64,000 nucleotides of DNA, taken from contig NZ_ANNU01000003.1 of the NCBI RefSeq assembly GCF_000346615.1, forward strand, positions 29,174 through 93,173, given 5' to 3'. Below the pieces are notes generated by a model that was not told the DNA's origin, made no database searches, and saw only the letters and a program-made list of their open reading frames with translations. This DNA comes from Nafulsella turpanensis ZLM-10. Its GTDB lineage: Bacteria > Bacteroidota > Bacteroidia > Cytophagales > Cyclobacteriaceae. Shown here piece by piece: positions 55,361 through 64,000 of this stretch; position 1 is the first letter of the stretch, and each line of letters opens with the position of its first letter. The position numbers and the translations under genes were made by a program.

Positions 55361-56432
55361 GCTTACTCCTCTTTCACCGAATGGCTCCGAAAATTATATA
55401 ATTTATGTGAGCCGAGACCGGGACGATCTCTTTACTCAACTGGAAGCAAGAGGATTCGACTGCCTCCTGTTCACGGATCCTTTTTTTGCCTACGTCCACT
55501 GTCTGTCCGGGATTTATGCAAACAAAGCCCTTCCATATGCTTTTATATGCAGGGAAGACCTTTTTGAGCATGAGGCCTATACCTTTATCAGCAATTTGCA
55601 AAAGGGGGAATGTTTACAGGCAATCCCTGCTGTTCTTTACCACCCGGATACGGTTGATCTCAGAAAGATAAAGGCAGCAAAAAAAGCCGGAGCTGATGAT
55701 TTTTACTCTGGTTCTTTTTCAGTAGAAGATCTCATTGAACGGTTGGAATTCTTGAATGAAACCAAAGCCCAAAACCTGCGGGAACAGGTAGAAACTAATC
55801 CGCATCCGGGCTTAAGGTTATCGCCAGCCAAGCGGCTCTTTGATATTACCTTTTCTTTTTTAGCCCTCCTGCTGCTAAGCCCCATCCTGCTGCTGATTGC
55901 CCTGCTCATTAAGCTGGAATCGCCAGGCCCTGTTTTTTACATTTCCAAAAGGGTAGGTACAGGTTATAAAATTTTCAACTTCTACAAATTCCGGTCTATG
56001 CGGCAGGATGCAGATAAGCTGATGAGGGAGGTAATGCACCAGAACCAGTATCGCTCGGAACATGGCCCCACCTTTATTAAAATAGATAGGGACCCAAGGG
56101 TAACGGCTATCGGGCGCTTTTTACGTAAAAGCAGCATTGATGAACTTCCTCAGTTATTGAATGTTCTAAAAGGAGATATGTCTATTGTAGGCAACCGTCC
56201 GCTTCCGCTGTATGAAGCTGAGCAAATTACCCGCGATCTCTGGTCGAAGCGCTTCCTTGCTCCGGCTGGTATTACAGGGCTTTGGCAGGTTACCAGAAGA
56301 GGAAAAAAAGATATGTCGGCCGAGGAGCGTATTGCCCTCGATATGGCTTATGCAGATGAATGTTCTTTCTGGTACGACTTTAAAATTGTGGCCCAAACTT
56401 TTCCTGCCCTCTGGCAGAAAGAATCGGTGTAA
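55353..56432 (+). CDS. Receiver-like domain fused to a priming sugar transferase
   Basis: A 359-residue protein. The C-terminal part (about 155-355) is a polyprenyl-phosphate sugar-1-phosphate transferase (Bac_transf family): KRLFDITFSFLALLLLSPI with its membrane hairpin, KFRSM, SIDELPQLLNVLKGDMSIVG and GITGLWQV. It should start assembly of a surface polysaccharide repeat at the inner membrane. The N-terminal part (about 14-140) looks like a receiver domain by layout and by its end, KKAGADDFYSGSFSVEDLIERL, but the phospho-Asp strand reads FICREDL and the KPF motif is SGSF, so it is probably not phosphorylated. It overlaps the true response regulator by 8 bases. Confidence 0.85.
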   Translation: MHKLTPLSPNGSENYIIYVSRDRDDLFTQLEARGFDCLLFTDPFFAYVHCLSGIYANKALPYAFICREDLFEHEAYTFISNLQKGECLQAIPAVLYHPDTVDLRKIKAAKKAGADDFYSGSFSVEDLIERLEFLNETKAQNLREQVETNPHPGLRLSPAKRLFDITFSFLALLLLSPILLLIALLIKLESPGPVFYISKRVGTGYKIFNFYKFRSMRQDADKLMREVMHQNQYRSEHGPTFIKIDRDPRVTAIGRFLRKSSIDELPQLLNVLKGDMSIVGNRPLPLYEAEQITRDLWSKRFLAPAGITGLWQVTRRGKKDMSAEERIALDMAYADECSFWYDFKIVAQTFPALWQKESV

Positions 56433-56450
56433 ATACAGATTTCATTTTTT

Positions 56451-57632
56451 ATGCTCGTAATTGAAGCAGCCTTCCTGGCTTATTTTTCCTATGTGGTGGG
56501 CTACACCCTATTTTTATCGGCAGCTGGTCGTCTGCGCGCTCCCCTTCGGTTTGTGCAGGATGCAAGAAAGTCCCGTATTGCCATATTGATTCCTGCTTAT
56601 AAGGAAGATGCTGTTATCTACTCTGTCGCGAAGGCGGCCCTACAGCAGTCTTACCCGCAATCCTCATTTGAAGTGATTGTCATTGCAGATTCTCTGCAGG
56701 AACGCACCATTGAACAGTTAAAGTCTCTTCCTATAAAAGTGGTTGAGGTTTCCTTTAGCAAGAGTACAAAAGTAAAAGCGCTGAACGCAGCTTTGCAGCA
56801 GTTCACTGAGGATGCCTTCGATGTAGGGTTGATACTCGATGCGGATAACCTCATGGAGCCAGACTTTCTTGAAAAGGTGAATGCGGCTTACCAGGCGGGT
56901 TACCGCTCTATCCAGGGCCAGCGCGTGGCAAAAAACAAAAATACCCGCTTTGCTTTACTCGATGCTTTAAGCGAAGCGATCAACAACCACATCTATCGTC
57001 GTGGCACCTTTGCCGTCGGTTGGTCCTCCTCCCTAATTGGTTCAGGCATGGCTTTCGACCTACAGCTTCTCAGGCAAACACTGGCAGGTATGAAGTCTGT
57101 AGGAGGTTTTGATCGCGAAATGGAAGTTCTCCTGCTCGAACAAGGAGTCTCTTCCTGCTATCTTGAAAATGCAAAGGTGTATGATGAAAAGGTAGAGAAA
57201 GCCGAAGTTTTTCAGAACCAGCGCAAACGCTGGATCGCCAGCCAGTTTAAATATCTGAAAAAATATTTTCGCAAAGGGCTTAAAGCACTTTTTAAAGGAA
57301 AATGGACCTATGCCAACAGTGCATTGCTAAGAAATATTCAGCTTCCCAGGGTTATTAACCTGGGAATGTTATTCTTTATTTGCCTCCTGACTTCTCTTTT
57401 TAATAATTACCTGGAGCTGAACCCTTTTGTCTGGTGGAGTCTTTTTGGCTTAAATGCCCTGGCATTTTTGTTGGCTGTTCCCAAAGAGTTTTACACCAAA
57501 AAACTACTTTGGGCATTGCTTAGCCTGCCAAAAGCTTTCGGAATCATGTTTTTACTGTTGTTCAAACTCAGGAATGCCGATAAGACTTTTATCCATACCC
57601 CCCACTCGAGCTCTGAAACACCTGTGTCATGA
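56451..57632 (+). CDS. Membrane glycosyltransferase family 2
   Basis: A 393-residue processive-type glycosyltransferase. Seen: an N-terminal helix, GT-A start IAILIPAYKEDAV, DAD in LILDADN (metal and nucleotide-sugar binding), GFDREMEVLLL and the QxxRW-like motif in QNQRKRWIASQ, followed by two or three C-terminal helices (about 290-375). This layout resembles cellulose/hyaluronan synthase-like enzymes that extend and export a chain. It is 18 bases after the priming transferase and overlaps the next gene by 4 bases. The sugar is unknown. Confidence 0.9.
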   Translation: MLVIEAAFLAYFSYVVGYTLFLSAAGRLRAPLRFVQDARKSRIAILIPAYKEDAVIYSVAKAALQQSYPQSSFEVIVIADSLQERTIEQLKSLPIKVVEVSFSKSTKVKALNAALQQFTEDAFDVGLILDADNLMEPDFLEKVNAAYQAGYRSIQGQRVAKNKNTRFALLDALSEAINNHIYRRGTFAVGWSSSLIGSGMAFDLQLLRQTLAGMKSVGGFDREMEVLLLEQGVSSCYLENAKVYDEKVEKAEVFQNQRKRWIASQFKYLKKYFRKGLKALFKGKWTYANSALLRNIQLPRVINLGMLFFICLLTSLFNNYLELNPFVWWSLFGLNALAFLLAVPKEFYTKKLLWALLSLPKAFGIMFLLLFKLRNADKTFIHTPHSSSETPVS

Positions 57633-58570
57633 TGTCGCCGGAAAGCCACTCTCTGCCTTTAGTTAGTATTATAACGGTTAATTTTAACCAGCCGGAAGTA
57701 ACAGAAGAGTTACTGGCTTCGCTTTCCAACATTACCTACCCAAATACGGAAATTCTGGTGGTGGATAATGGGTGCGACAGAGGCTGCTCTTACCTGAAGC
57801 AGCAGTTTCCGGAGGTGCAGTTCCTGGAAAGTAAACAAAACCTTGGCTTTGCCGGCGGCAATAACCTCGCCATTCAAAAAGCCAGTGGAGAGTATATTCT
57901 TCTGCTCAATAATGATACAGAAGTAGAGCCCTCTTTTCTGGAACCTATGATCGCTTTGTTCAGAGAAGTACCGCGATTAGGCATTGTATCGCCGCTGTTG
58001 ATTTACCATGGCACCAATCTGGTGCAGTATGCCGGCGCAAGGGCTATTAACTATTTTACAGGAAGAGGAAGTAAAGTTGGCCATAAGGAAAAAGTAAGAG
58101 AGGCATTTTTTAAATCCTATCCTACCGAACTTGGCCACGGCGCGGCCATGCTCTTCCCAAAAAAGCTTATTCATGAAATTGGGTTACTACCGGAGAGCTA
58201 TTTTCTTTATTATGAAGAGCATGACTGGTGCGAGGCCTGTAAAAGAGCAGGCTACCAGGTATACTTCCAGGGTGCTTCCAGGGTCTTCCATAAAGAGTCC
58301 GTTTCGGTAGGAAAAGCAAACCCGCTAAAAACTTATTATTTAAACCGAAACCGCCTGCTTTTTATCAGGAGAAATGCCACCGGAATCCAAAAGTATATTG
58401 CCCTGGCATTTTACCTGCTCATGGCTTTTCCAAAAAACCTCCTTTTCTACAGTATAAAAGGCCAAAAGAAGCATAGGGAAGCGCTCGTCAAAGCTTTAGG
58501 CTGGAATTTTCCGGCATTTTCTTTCTTAGGGAATAAAGAGCTTAAATTGGAACGAAATGAACGTTATTAA
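57629..58570 (+). CDS. Glycosyltransferase family 2, rhamnosyltransferase-like
   Basis: A 313-residue GT2 enzyme of the WbbL/rhamnosyltransferase style: [18 protein letters not shown] at the N-terminus, [23 protein letters not shown] (read in pieces) with the DxD-type NND motif, a GAAMLFPK acceptor loop, and [17 protein letters not shown] with the catalytic-type Glu-Glu-His-Asp. A C-terminal hydrophobic segment (about 270-290) suggests membrane association. It starts within the stop of the previous gene (ATGATG) and overlaps the acyltransferase by 14 bases. Confidence 0.9.
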   Translation: MMSPESHSLPLVSIITVNFNQPEVTEELLASLSNITYPNTEILVVDNGCDRGCSYLKQQFPEVQFLESKQNLGFAGGNNLAIQKASGEYILLLNNDTEVEPSFLEPMIALFREVPRLGIVSPLLIYHGTNLVQYAGARAINYFTGRGSKVGHKEKVREAFFKSYPTELGHGAAMLFPKKLIHEIGLLPESYFLYYEEHDWCEACKRAGYQVYFQGASRVFHKESVSVGKANPLKTYYLNRNRLLFIRRNATGIQKYIALAFYLLMAFPKNLLFYSIKGQKKHREALVKALGWNFPAFSFLGNKELKLERNERY

Positions 58571-59204
58571 ACTAAAGCTACAGGAATACTATCAGGAAAA
58601 AGGCATTCACAAGGCTGGACTGAAAGATTTCCTTTCCATTGGAGCCCGTTTCTCGGGAATGGCTGGCAGGATTGCTCTTGCGAAAGCCTTACTGGCCCCC
58701 CTTCAGCTGAGCAGCCAGGCTAAGGTAGGCCGCTGGGTCAGTATGAATGGGATACCTAAAATGAATATCAGGGGAAGGCTTGTACTACACGACCAGGTGC
58801 GAATTTGGTCTAACATCGTGAGGGCCAGGCTCTTTGTTCGCCCGGGAGGGTACCTGGAAATTGGCTGTAATTCCAGAATTAACGGTTGCCACATTTCGGC
58901 AAGCGAAAAGGTGATAATTGGAAAAAATGTGCGAATAAGCCAGTATGTATTAATCATGGATAATGATTTTCACCAGCTTAACGATCACTTCGCCGAAGGA
59001 AAAAAGCAGGCAATTATTATTGAAGACGATGTATGGATTGCCGCCAAGGCAACCATTTTAAAAGGAGTTAAAATAGGAAAAGGAGCCGTTGTAGCTGCAG
59101 GGGCGGTCGTTACAAGGGATGTACCTCCCTATACCGTTGTAGCAGGTGTTCCAGCCAAACACATCAAATCCCTCACTCCTCCAGCAGCAGAAAAAGAAGA
59201 GTAG
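58557..59204 (+). CDS. Hexapeptide-repeat acyltransferase
   Basis: A 215-residue protein of the left-handed beta-helix acyltransferase family (WcaF/LacA/NodL style), likely adding an acetyl group to a surface sugar. The repeats run from about residue 75 to 200, with [32 protein letters not shown] and [15 protein letters not shown] as the C-terminal signature, given in pieces, and a likely catalytic His in [11 protein letters not shown]. It is the last gene of the five-gene cluster; no terminator is obvious after it. Confidence 0.88.
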   Translation: MNVIKLKLQEYYQEKGIHKAGLKDFLSIGARFSGMAGRIALAKALLAPLQLSSQAKVGRWVSMNGIPKMNIRGRLVLHDQVRIWSNIVRARLFVRPGGYLEIGCNSRINGCHISASEKVIIGKNVRISQYVLIMDNDFHQLNDHFAEGKKQAIIIEDDVWIAAKATILKGVKIGKGAVVAAGAVVTRDVPPYTVVAGVPAKHIKSLTPPAAEKEE

Positions 59205-60117
59205 CATCTTCCTCAGCCATTTCAATCCCACTACACCGGAATCATACTTTTGATGTCCTAGAATAAATTAACCAGGGCCTAACAACCTACTTCCCTGCAG
59301 AAAAAGTTTTTCAGATCTATCTTTTGATTAATGCTTTGCCTTCATCCCAGGCTCTCCCTGCTAAAGGCACAGAGCAGTTAAAAACTAAATATTTAATCTA
59401 AACCCCTCCTCAAAACAAAAAATAAGCAGATCCAAAAGCCAATCCCACTATTACTAACTCAGAAGAAAGTATTTTCCCTCTGCTTATAAAGATCTACGGC
59501 AGATCAGAAGGTAAACAGCAGAAGAAAACAAATCACTGAAAATACAATTTGATTTAGGGCAACCGGATATGGGGGTGAAAGCAGGCAAAATCAAAATATC
59601 CATTTTTGAAAGCCTACCAGAGAAGAAAAGGTAATTCTGATTTTCAGGCATTTAGTTGTCAGCACAACAAGCCCTTTAGATGTAAGTTTTCGGGCAACTT
59701 TCAACTTTTTTATCTTCCAGCCCCCCAGAATTACATCAGCACACCTTTATTAGCCGTAAAAATTTAACTTGTACAGAATTCCACACTTTCAGAATGCTTT
59801 TCTGCCAAATTAATGACTAAAATCAGTCTCTATCTTAACGACGGCAGGAAACAAAAGGTTACGGATACATGTATTTTTTTTTAAGTTTTGTTTAATTCCC
59901 CAAAGAACCTCCACAGTTTTTGTAGAACAATTCCACAGGCTCTTCCAGAATAGTCCTTTTCGCCAAATTACTCCATTTATGTAAGTATAGCCATTTATTG
60001 AGCTATATAAGCTCGCTGAGGGGTATATCTTTGCAACATCCAATTTTCATAAAAGGGAAGAAATTGAAAGTCTGGATGAGAGAGGAAAAAAAATACAAGT
60101 TAAACGTGTGTAAAGAT
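59205..60117. other. Long region before the T9SS surface protein
   Basis: 913 bases, AT-rich, with no convincing gene on either strand. A minus-strand frame (59810-60043) is probably random. Near its end are a short inverted repeat GAGCT-ATATA-AGCTC (60000-60014) and a candidate -7 box at 60026-60033, both upstream of the large surface-protein gene. Confidence 0.55.
60026..60033 (+). promoter_or_regulatory. Candidate -7 box for the T9SS surface protein
   Basis: TATCTTTG matches TAnnTTTG, about 85 bases before the ATG at 60118. The nearest upstream TTG (59998-60000) is 25 bases away, a little too far. The GAGCT/AGCTC inverted repeat lies between the two and could be an operator. Confidence 0.45.
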
Positions 60118-63100
60118 ATGAAAGTAAGAAAGTCTAATTTTGTTTGGAGCACCCTGGCCCTTATCCTGGGATTCAGCTTCCTGCTTAGCTTTTCGGTGCA
60201 GGCTCAGGACTGCGGATGCAATCACGTAATTGAAGTAGGAACGACTCACATCGACGGAAGTGCAATGGGCATTAAGCCAGGCGATGTGGTTTGTTTAAAA
60301 GCCGGTAAACGCACAAACCTCTACATAAAAAACCTTAAAGGCTCTGCCTCCGACTATATTACCATCAAAAACTGTGGTGGCCAGGTTGTCTTAGGCGGCT
60401 CTACCATCAATAATGGTATTCTTGTACAGAATAGCCGCTACTTCAGAATTACCGGTACTGGTGATTCTGCTTTTGAGTATGGCATAAAGGTCGATAGAAC
60501 CAAGGAAGGAAGCCAGGGTATTGCGGTAACCGAATTTTCTTCCGACGTGGAAATTGACCACGTGGAAATTACAGGCGCAGGTTTTGCCGGCATTATGGCC
60601 AAAACCGACCCTAAATGTGATGGTTCTGCCGACCGTGGTAAGTTTACCATGTATAATGTAAACATTCACGACAACTATATCCATGATGTGGGCGGAGAAG
60701 GCATTTACCTTGGCAACAGCTTTTTTAGCGGAACCAGCGTGTACTGCAACAAAACGCAGTACCCTCATGAAATAAAAGGCGTACGCGTTTACAACAACAT
60801 TATCACAAGAACCGGATGGGATGCTATCCAGGTAGGTTCTGCCACTTCCGATGTGGAAATATATGACAATAAGATATATGATTATGCTACCGCTAACCGC
60901 GACATGCACAAGAGTGCTATCCAGCTGGGCCTTGGTACCACTGGCAAATGCTATAACAATTTTATTAAAAATGGCTCAGGCGAAGGTATCGTAATCCAGG
61001 GTATAGGAAATAACCTCGTATACAATAACATTATTTCCGGTGCAGGAATGCCTGCCTTTAATGTTAATGTGCGCCCTACTCCTCTCTCCAGCGATGTTGT
61101 ATCCAGAGGATTTTTAGGCGGTGTCTATATCATCAACAACACGGTTATTGATAGCAAAAACAAGGGAGCTATCAATGAATATGTAAATGAAGCGAGCAAT
61201 AACGTTTTCTATAACAACCTCCTTGTAACAGGAACCAGCAGCTGGAATCAGCTTAAAACCTATACAGACTGGAACGTTGATAAAAACACAGTAGTAAAAT
61301 CAGCTGCAGATGCTAAATTTGTAAATGCCTCTGCCGATGATTACCGCCTGACTGAAGGCTCACCTGCCGTTAATGCAGGAAAAGATATTAGCTCTTATGG
61401 TATCTCTCTCGACTGGGACCGTAAAAGCCGTAAAGCTGGCAGCACAACAGATGCAGGCGTTTCTGAACTTTCTTCTACCTCAGCTCCTGTTAACCAGGCT
61501 CCCACAGTAAAAGCCGGTGCTGATCAGACTATCACCCTCCCTACTGCCTCTGCAAGCTTTACTGCAAGTGCAGCTGACAGCGACGGCAGCATTGCTTCTT
61601 ATAGCTGGACTAAAGTAAGCGGACCTACTACCAGCCTGAACGGTACCAGCACTCAAACGTTAAAAGCCGGCAACCTGCTGGAAGGAAGCTACACCTTTAA
61701 AGTTACTGTTAAAGATAATAGCGGAGCTTCTTCTTCCGACCAGGTAAACTTAACTGTACTGCCTGCTCCAACAGATGATACAAGTAGCGAAAGTGCGAAT
61801 ACCAGCGAAAGCGATCAAAATGATAGCAGCACCGGTACCAATGCAGCACCAAGTGTAAATGCCGGTACAGACAAGAGCATTCAGCTTCCTACCAATACCA
61901 TTACTTTAACAGGAACAGCTTCTGATAGTGACGGCAGCATTGCCTCTTACCTGTGGAGCAAAATCAGCGGACCTGATGCCATGATGAATGGCGGCAACAC
62001 CCATACCTTATCAGTAGAGCAATTGGTAGCCGGCACTTATACCTTCCGCTTCAGAGCCACAGATAATGATGGAAACAGCACTTCTGATGACATCAATGTA
62101 ACTGTTACTTCTGCAACTAGTGGCGGTACTACAGATAGCGGCAGCACAGATAGCAGCGAAAATACAGGCGAAAGCAACACAGGCGGCAGCACTGCACCAG
62201 TAGCCAATGCCGGAGCAGATAAAACAGTTCAACTGCCTCTCGACTTCCTGCTGCTCGAAGCAACAGCTTCTGATAGCGACGGAAAAGTAGTTTCTTACCT
62301 GTGGAGCAAAATCAACGGACCAGATGTAATGATGAATGGTGGAAACACCAGCACGCTTAACCTGAGCCTGCTCAATGCCGGCACTTATACCTTCCGCTTC
62401 AGGGCTACAGATAATGATGGAAACAGCACTTCTGATGACATCAATGTAACTGTTACTTCTGCAACTAGTGGCGGTACTACAGATGGTGGAACGACTAACC
62501 TTGTTCCTCTTGTAAAAGCTAGCGACGACAAAACTATTCAGCTTCCTGAAAATTCAATTCAGCTGACGGTTACCGCGAAGGATGAGGATGGCGTTATTAC
62601 CTCCTATAAGTGGACGAAGCAGAGCGGACCTTCCACCAATATGTCTGGCACTACTACTGCTAACCTTAACTTGAGTAACCTGCTGGAAGGAACCTATATT
62701 TTCAGAATAACTGCTACTGATAACCTGGGAGCTCAGGCTTACGACGAGGTAAAATTAAGTGTTCTAAAAGAGGCGGCGGGTAATGTGGCACCAAAAGTAA
62801 CGGCCGGGACAGATCAAATCCTTACCCTCCCTACTAACAGTCTTACCTTGAGTGCTACTGCATCAGACAGCGACGGCCATATCAGCAGCTACCAGTGGAG
62901 CAAAACAAGTGGTCCTTCTGCAAACCTTTCAGGAACGAGCAGTGCAAAGCTTAGCCTTAGCAACCTGGTAGAAGGCACCTACACCTTCAGAGTTACTGTA
63001 AAGGATAATGGTTCGGCTACTGCTTATGACGATGTAATGGTACAGGTAAAAGCCGGTAGCAGCACCGTAACTACCACTTCCACTTCTTACAAGCCCATCT

Positions 63101-63900
63101 ACCGCATCAATGCCGGTGGTAATGATGTTAGCGCCTCTCCTATTCAGTGGGAAAATGACACCAGAGAAAACCCATCGCAGTACCTTTCTACCAGCAGTTC
63201 TAATAACTCTGCCGGTAGCAACAGCTGGAGAGGTGTTAATAACACCGATGCGCCGGATGCCATCTTTGGACCTGTACGTTTCGACTTCAACTGGGTAGGA
63301 CCTGTGCAATATGCCTTCCCTGTGAAGAGTGGCACCTACCAGGTACGCCTTTACTTTGCTGAAACTCCTTATTCAGGTGGTGTTTCTGCTGCCGGTGAGC
63401 GTGTTTTCGATGTTAAGGTAGAAGGACAAACAAAAGTAAGCGGGCTGGACATCTATAAAGAGGCCGGCATGAATGCACTGCAGAAAACGGTAGACATTTC
63501 AGTAACGGATGGAAAACTGAACATCGAGCTCGTGCGCCGTATTGGCAACCCCCAAATAAACGGTATCGAAATCGTTCCTGTTGCCAGCACTACCAACGCC
63601 CGAACTGCTTCTTTCGACACTAAGGAAGAAATTGAACCGGCTCAGTCCCTGGCTGTATACCCTAATCCAGTACAGGACCAGCTGAATGTAAAATTCGGTA
63701 AAGAAATCAGCACCTCTGCAGAGGTACAGCTTATCAGCATGAATGGAACAGTTCTTATGCACGAACAGCTTAAAGATGCTAAAGGTAGCACAGAAGCAAG
63801 CTTCGATGTAAGCCAGCTGAACATGTCTGCCGGCATTTATCTCCTGAAAGTTCAGGCCGACGGCGAAGAAGCCCAGGTAGTAAAAGTATTGAAACAATAA
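60118..63900 (+). CDS. T9SS-secreted beta-helix, PKD-repeat and malectin protein
   Basis: A 1260-residue cell-surface protein. Order: signal peptide (to about residue 31, VQAQ), right-handed parallel beta-helix (about 45-440, repeats such as VRVYNNIITRTGWDAIQVGS, as in polysaccharide lyases, and the ending DYRLTEGSPAVNAG), five PKD/K319-like domains starting near 459, 575, 692, 794 and 889 with Ser/Thr-rich linkers, a malectin-type carbohydrate-binding domain (about 994-1165, INAGG to NGIEIVP) and a T9SS type A sorting domain (about 1178-1260, YPNPVQDQLNV to KVLKQ). I chose ATG 60118 because it gives a clean signal peptide. A role in binding or cutting a surface polysaccharide, perhaps the one made by the adjacent cluster, is inference. 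Confidence 0.88.
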   Translation: MKVRKSNFVWSTLALILGFSFLLSFSVQAQDCGCNHVIEVGTTHIDGSAMGIKPGDVVCLKAGKRTNLYIKNLKGSASDYITIKNCGGQVVLGGSTINNGILVQNSRYFRITGTGDSAFEYGIKVDRTKEGSQGIAVTEFSSDVEIDHVEITGAGFAGIMAKTDPKCDGSADRGKFTMYNVNIHDNYIHDVGGEGIYLGNSFFSGTSVYCNKTQYPHEIKGVRVYNNIITRTGWDAIQVGSATSDVEIYDNKIYDYATANRDMHKSAIQLGLGTTGKCYNNFIKNGSGEGIVIQGIGNNLVYNNIISGAGMPAFNVNVRPTPLSSDVVSRGFLGGVYIINNTVIDSKNKGAINEYVNEASNNVFYNNLLVTGTSSWNQLKTYTDWNVDKNTVVKSAADAKFVNASADDYRLTEGSPAVNAGKDISSYGISLDWDRKSRKAGSTTDAGVSELSSTSAPVNQAPTVKAGADQTITLPTASASFTASAADSDGSIASYSWTKVSGPTTSLNGTSTQTLKAGNLLEGSYTFKVTVKDNSGASSSDQVNLTVLPAPTDDTSSESANTSESDQNDSSTGTNAAPSVNAGTDKSIQLPTNTITLTGTASDSDGSIASYLWSKISGPDAMMNGGNTHTLSVEQLVAGTYTFRFRATDNDGNSTSDDINVTVTSATSGGTTDSGSTDSSENTGESNTGGSTAPVANAGADKTVQLPLDFLLLEATASDSDGKVVSYLWSKINGPDVMMNGGNTSTLNLSLLNAGTYTFRFRATDNDGNSTSDDINVTVTSATSGGTTDGGTTNLVPLVKASDDKTIQLPENSIQLTVTAKDEDGVITSYKWTKQSGPSTNMSGTTTANLNLSNLLEGTYIFRITATDNLGAQAYDEVKLSVLKEAAGNVAPKVTAGTDQILTLPTNSLTLSATASDSDGHISSYQWSKTSGPSANLSGTSSAKLSLSNLVEGTYTFRVTVKDNGSATAYDDVMVQVKAGSSTVTTTSTSYKPIYRINAGGNDVSASPIQWENDTRENPSQYLSTSSSNNSAGSNSWRGVNNTDAPDAIFGPVRFDFNWVGPVQYAFPVKSGTYQVRLYFAETPYSGGVSAAGERVFDVKVEGQTKVSGLDIYKEAGMNALQKTVDISVTDGKLNIELVRRIGNPQINGIEIVPVASTTNARTASFDTKEEIEPAQSLAVYPNPVQDQLNVKFGKEISTSAEVQLISMNGTVLMHEQLKDAKGSTEASFDVSQLNMSAGIYLLKVQADGEEAQVVKVLKQ
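62029..62136 (+). repeat. 108-bp direct repeat, copy 1, in the PKD region
   Basis: Nearly identical to 62377-62484 (two mismatches in 108 bases), covering the end of PKD domain 2 and its Ser/Thr/Gly linker. The other PKD domains are far more diverged at DNA level. Confidence 0.9.
62377..62484 (+). repeat. 108-bp direct repeat, copy 2, in the PKD region
   Basis: Second copy of the repeat at 62029-62136, offset by 348 bases (116 codons, one PKD unit plus linker), covering the end of PKD domain 3. The frame is kept. Confidence 0.9.
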
Positions 63901-63952
63901 ACCATAAAAAGAAAAGAGCCCATAATTACAAAAGGTCTGCCCCATGGGCATG

Positions 63953-63984
63953 AGTGGTCGGAAGAAATTCCGGCCACTTTTTTT
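63953..63984 (+). terminator. Terminator after the T9SS surface protein
   Basis: A stem of 10-11 bp with one G-U pair (63953-63963 with 63968-63978) and a 4-base loop is followed by seven T. It lies about 50 bases after the stop. Confidence 0.8.
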
Positions 63985-64000
63985 ATGTTTTGAAGAGTCT

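Noticed and set aside
59810..60043. Minus-strand open frame of 77 codons before the T9SS gene
   Set aside because: No recognisable feature and it overlaps the likely promoter of the surface-protein gene.
59998..60117. Longer N-terminus of the T9SS surface protein
   Set aside because: The extra 40 residues precede a perfect signal peptide beginning at 60118 and would cover the promoter box.

Overview
The window looks like chromosomal DNA of an aerobic member of the Bacteroidota, most likely order Cytophagales. The evidence is an alternative complex III (act) locus fused to a cytochrome c oxidase locus, a surface protein ending in a type IX secretion (T9SS) type A sorting domain, many starts without a Shine-Dalgarno sequence, and promoter boxes of the Bacteroidota TAnnTTTG type. 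The genus cannot be fixed from the sequence. I saw no rRNA, tRNA, insertion sequence, prophage or CRISPR array.

Layout. 1-9.8 kb: the 3' end of accC with a terminator, a DUF1015 gene overlapping maf, a minus-strand run sdaAB-tolC-like-hlyD-like, then pabC, thyA and a secreted GH37 trehalase. 9.8-15.6 kb: a minus-strand signalling pair, a bacteriophytochrome photosensory module with no output domain followed by a giant CheB-CheR-PAS-histidine kinase whose frame is broken in a homopolymer. 15.9-29.6 kb: an RND/MMPL transporter, two small membrane proteins, a PRC-barrel protein, leuS, two SDR oxidoreductases, a lipoprotein, an SGNH hydrolase, the large form of ispG with a small membrane protein, and mlaE-mlaF. 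29.6-36.8 kb: a 1235-residue membrane histidine kinase translationally coupled to a 1158-residue predicted outer-membrane barrel. 36.8-54.3 kb: the respiratory block. 54.9-63.9 kb: a response regulator, a sugar transferase with a degenerate receiver domain, two glycosyltransferases, an acyltransferase and a large T9SS beta-helix/PKD/malectin protein.

The respiratory block reads as one operon of 13 genes from actA (start 54261) down to oxidase subunit IV (end 38949). It has a good promoter at 54291-54321 and a perfect terminator at 38898-38932. It encodes quinol:cytochrome c oxidoreductase (ActA-F), an aa3-type oxidase (subunits II, I, two subunit III-like proteins, IV) and heme A synthesis (ctaA, ctaB). 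A second unit follows: a SCO-like protein without the copper-ligand histidine, DUF420 with an EF-hand-like loop, a small membrane protein, and a decayed DUF983 pseudogene that the six-frame ORF view misses.

The points most worth follow-up are the split light-sensor/kinase pair with its possible -1 slippery site, the receiver-like domain fused to a priming sugar transferase behind a stand-alone response regulator, the kinase/barrel coupled pair, the hexaheme ActA fusion, and the modified SCO, DUF420 and DUF983 accessory proteins.
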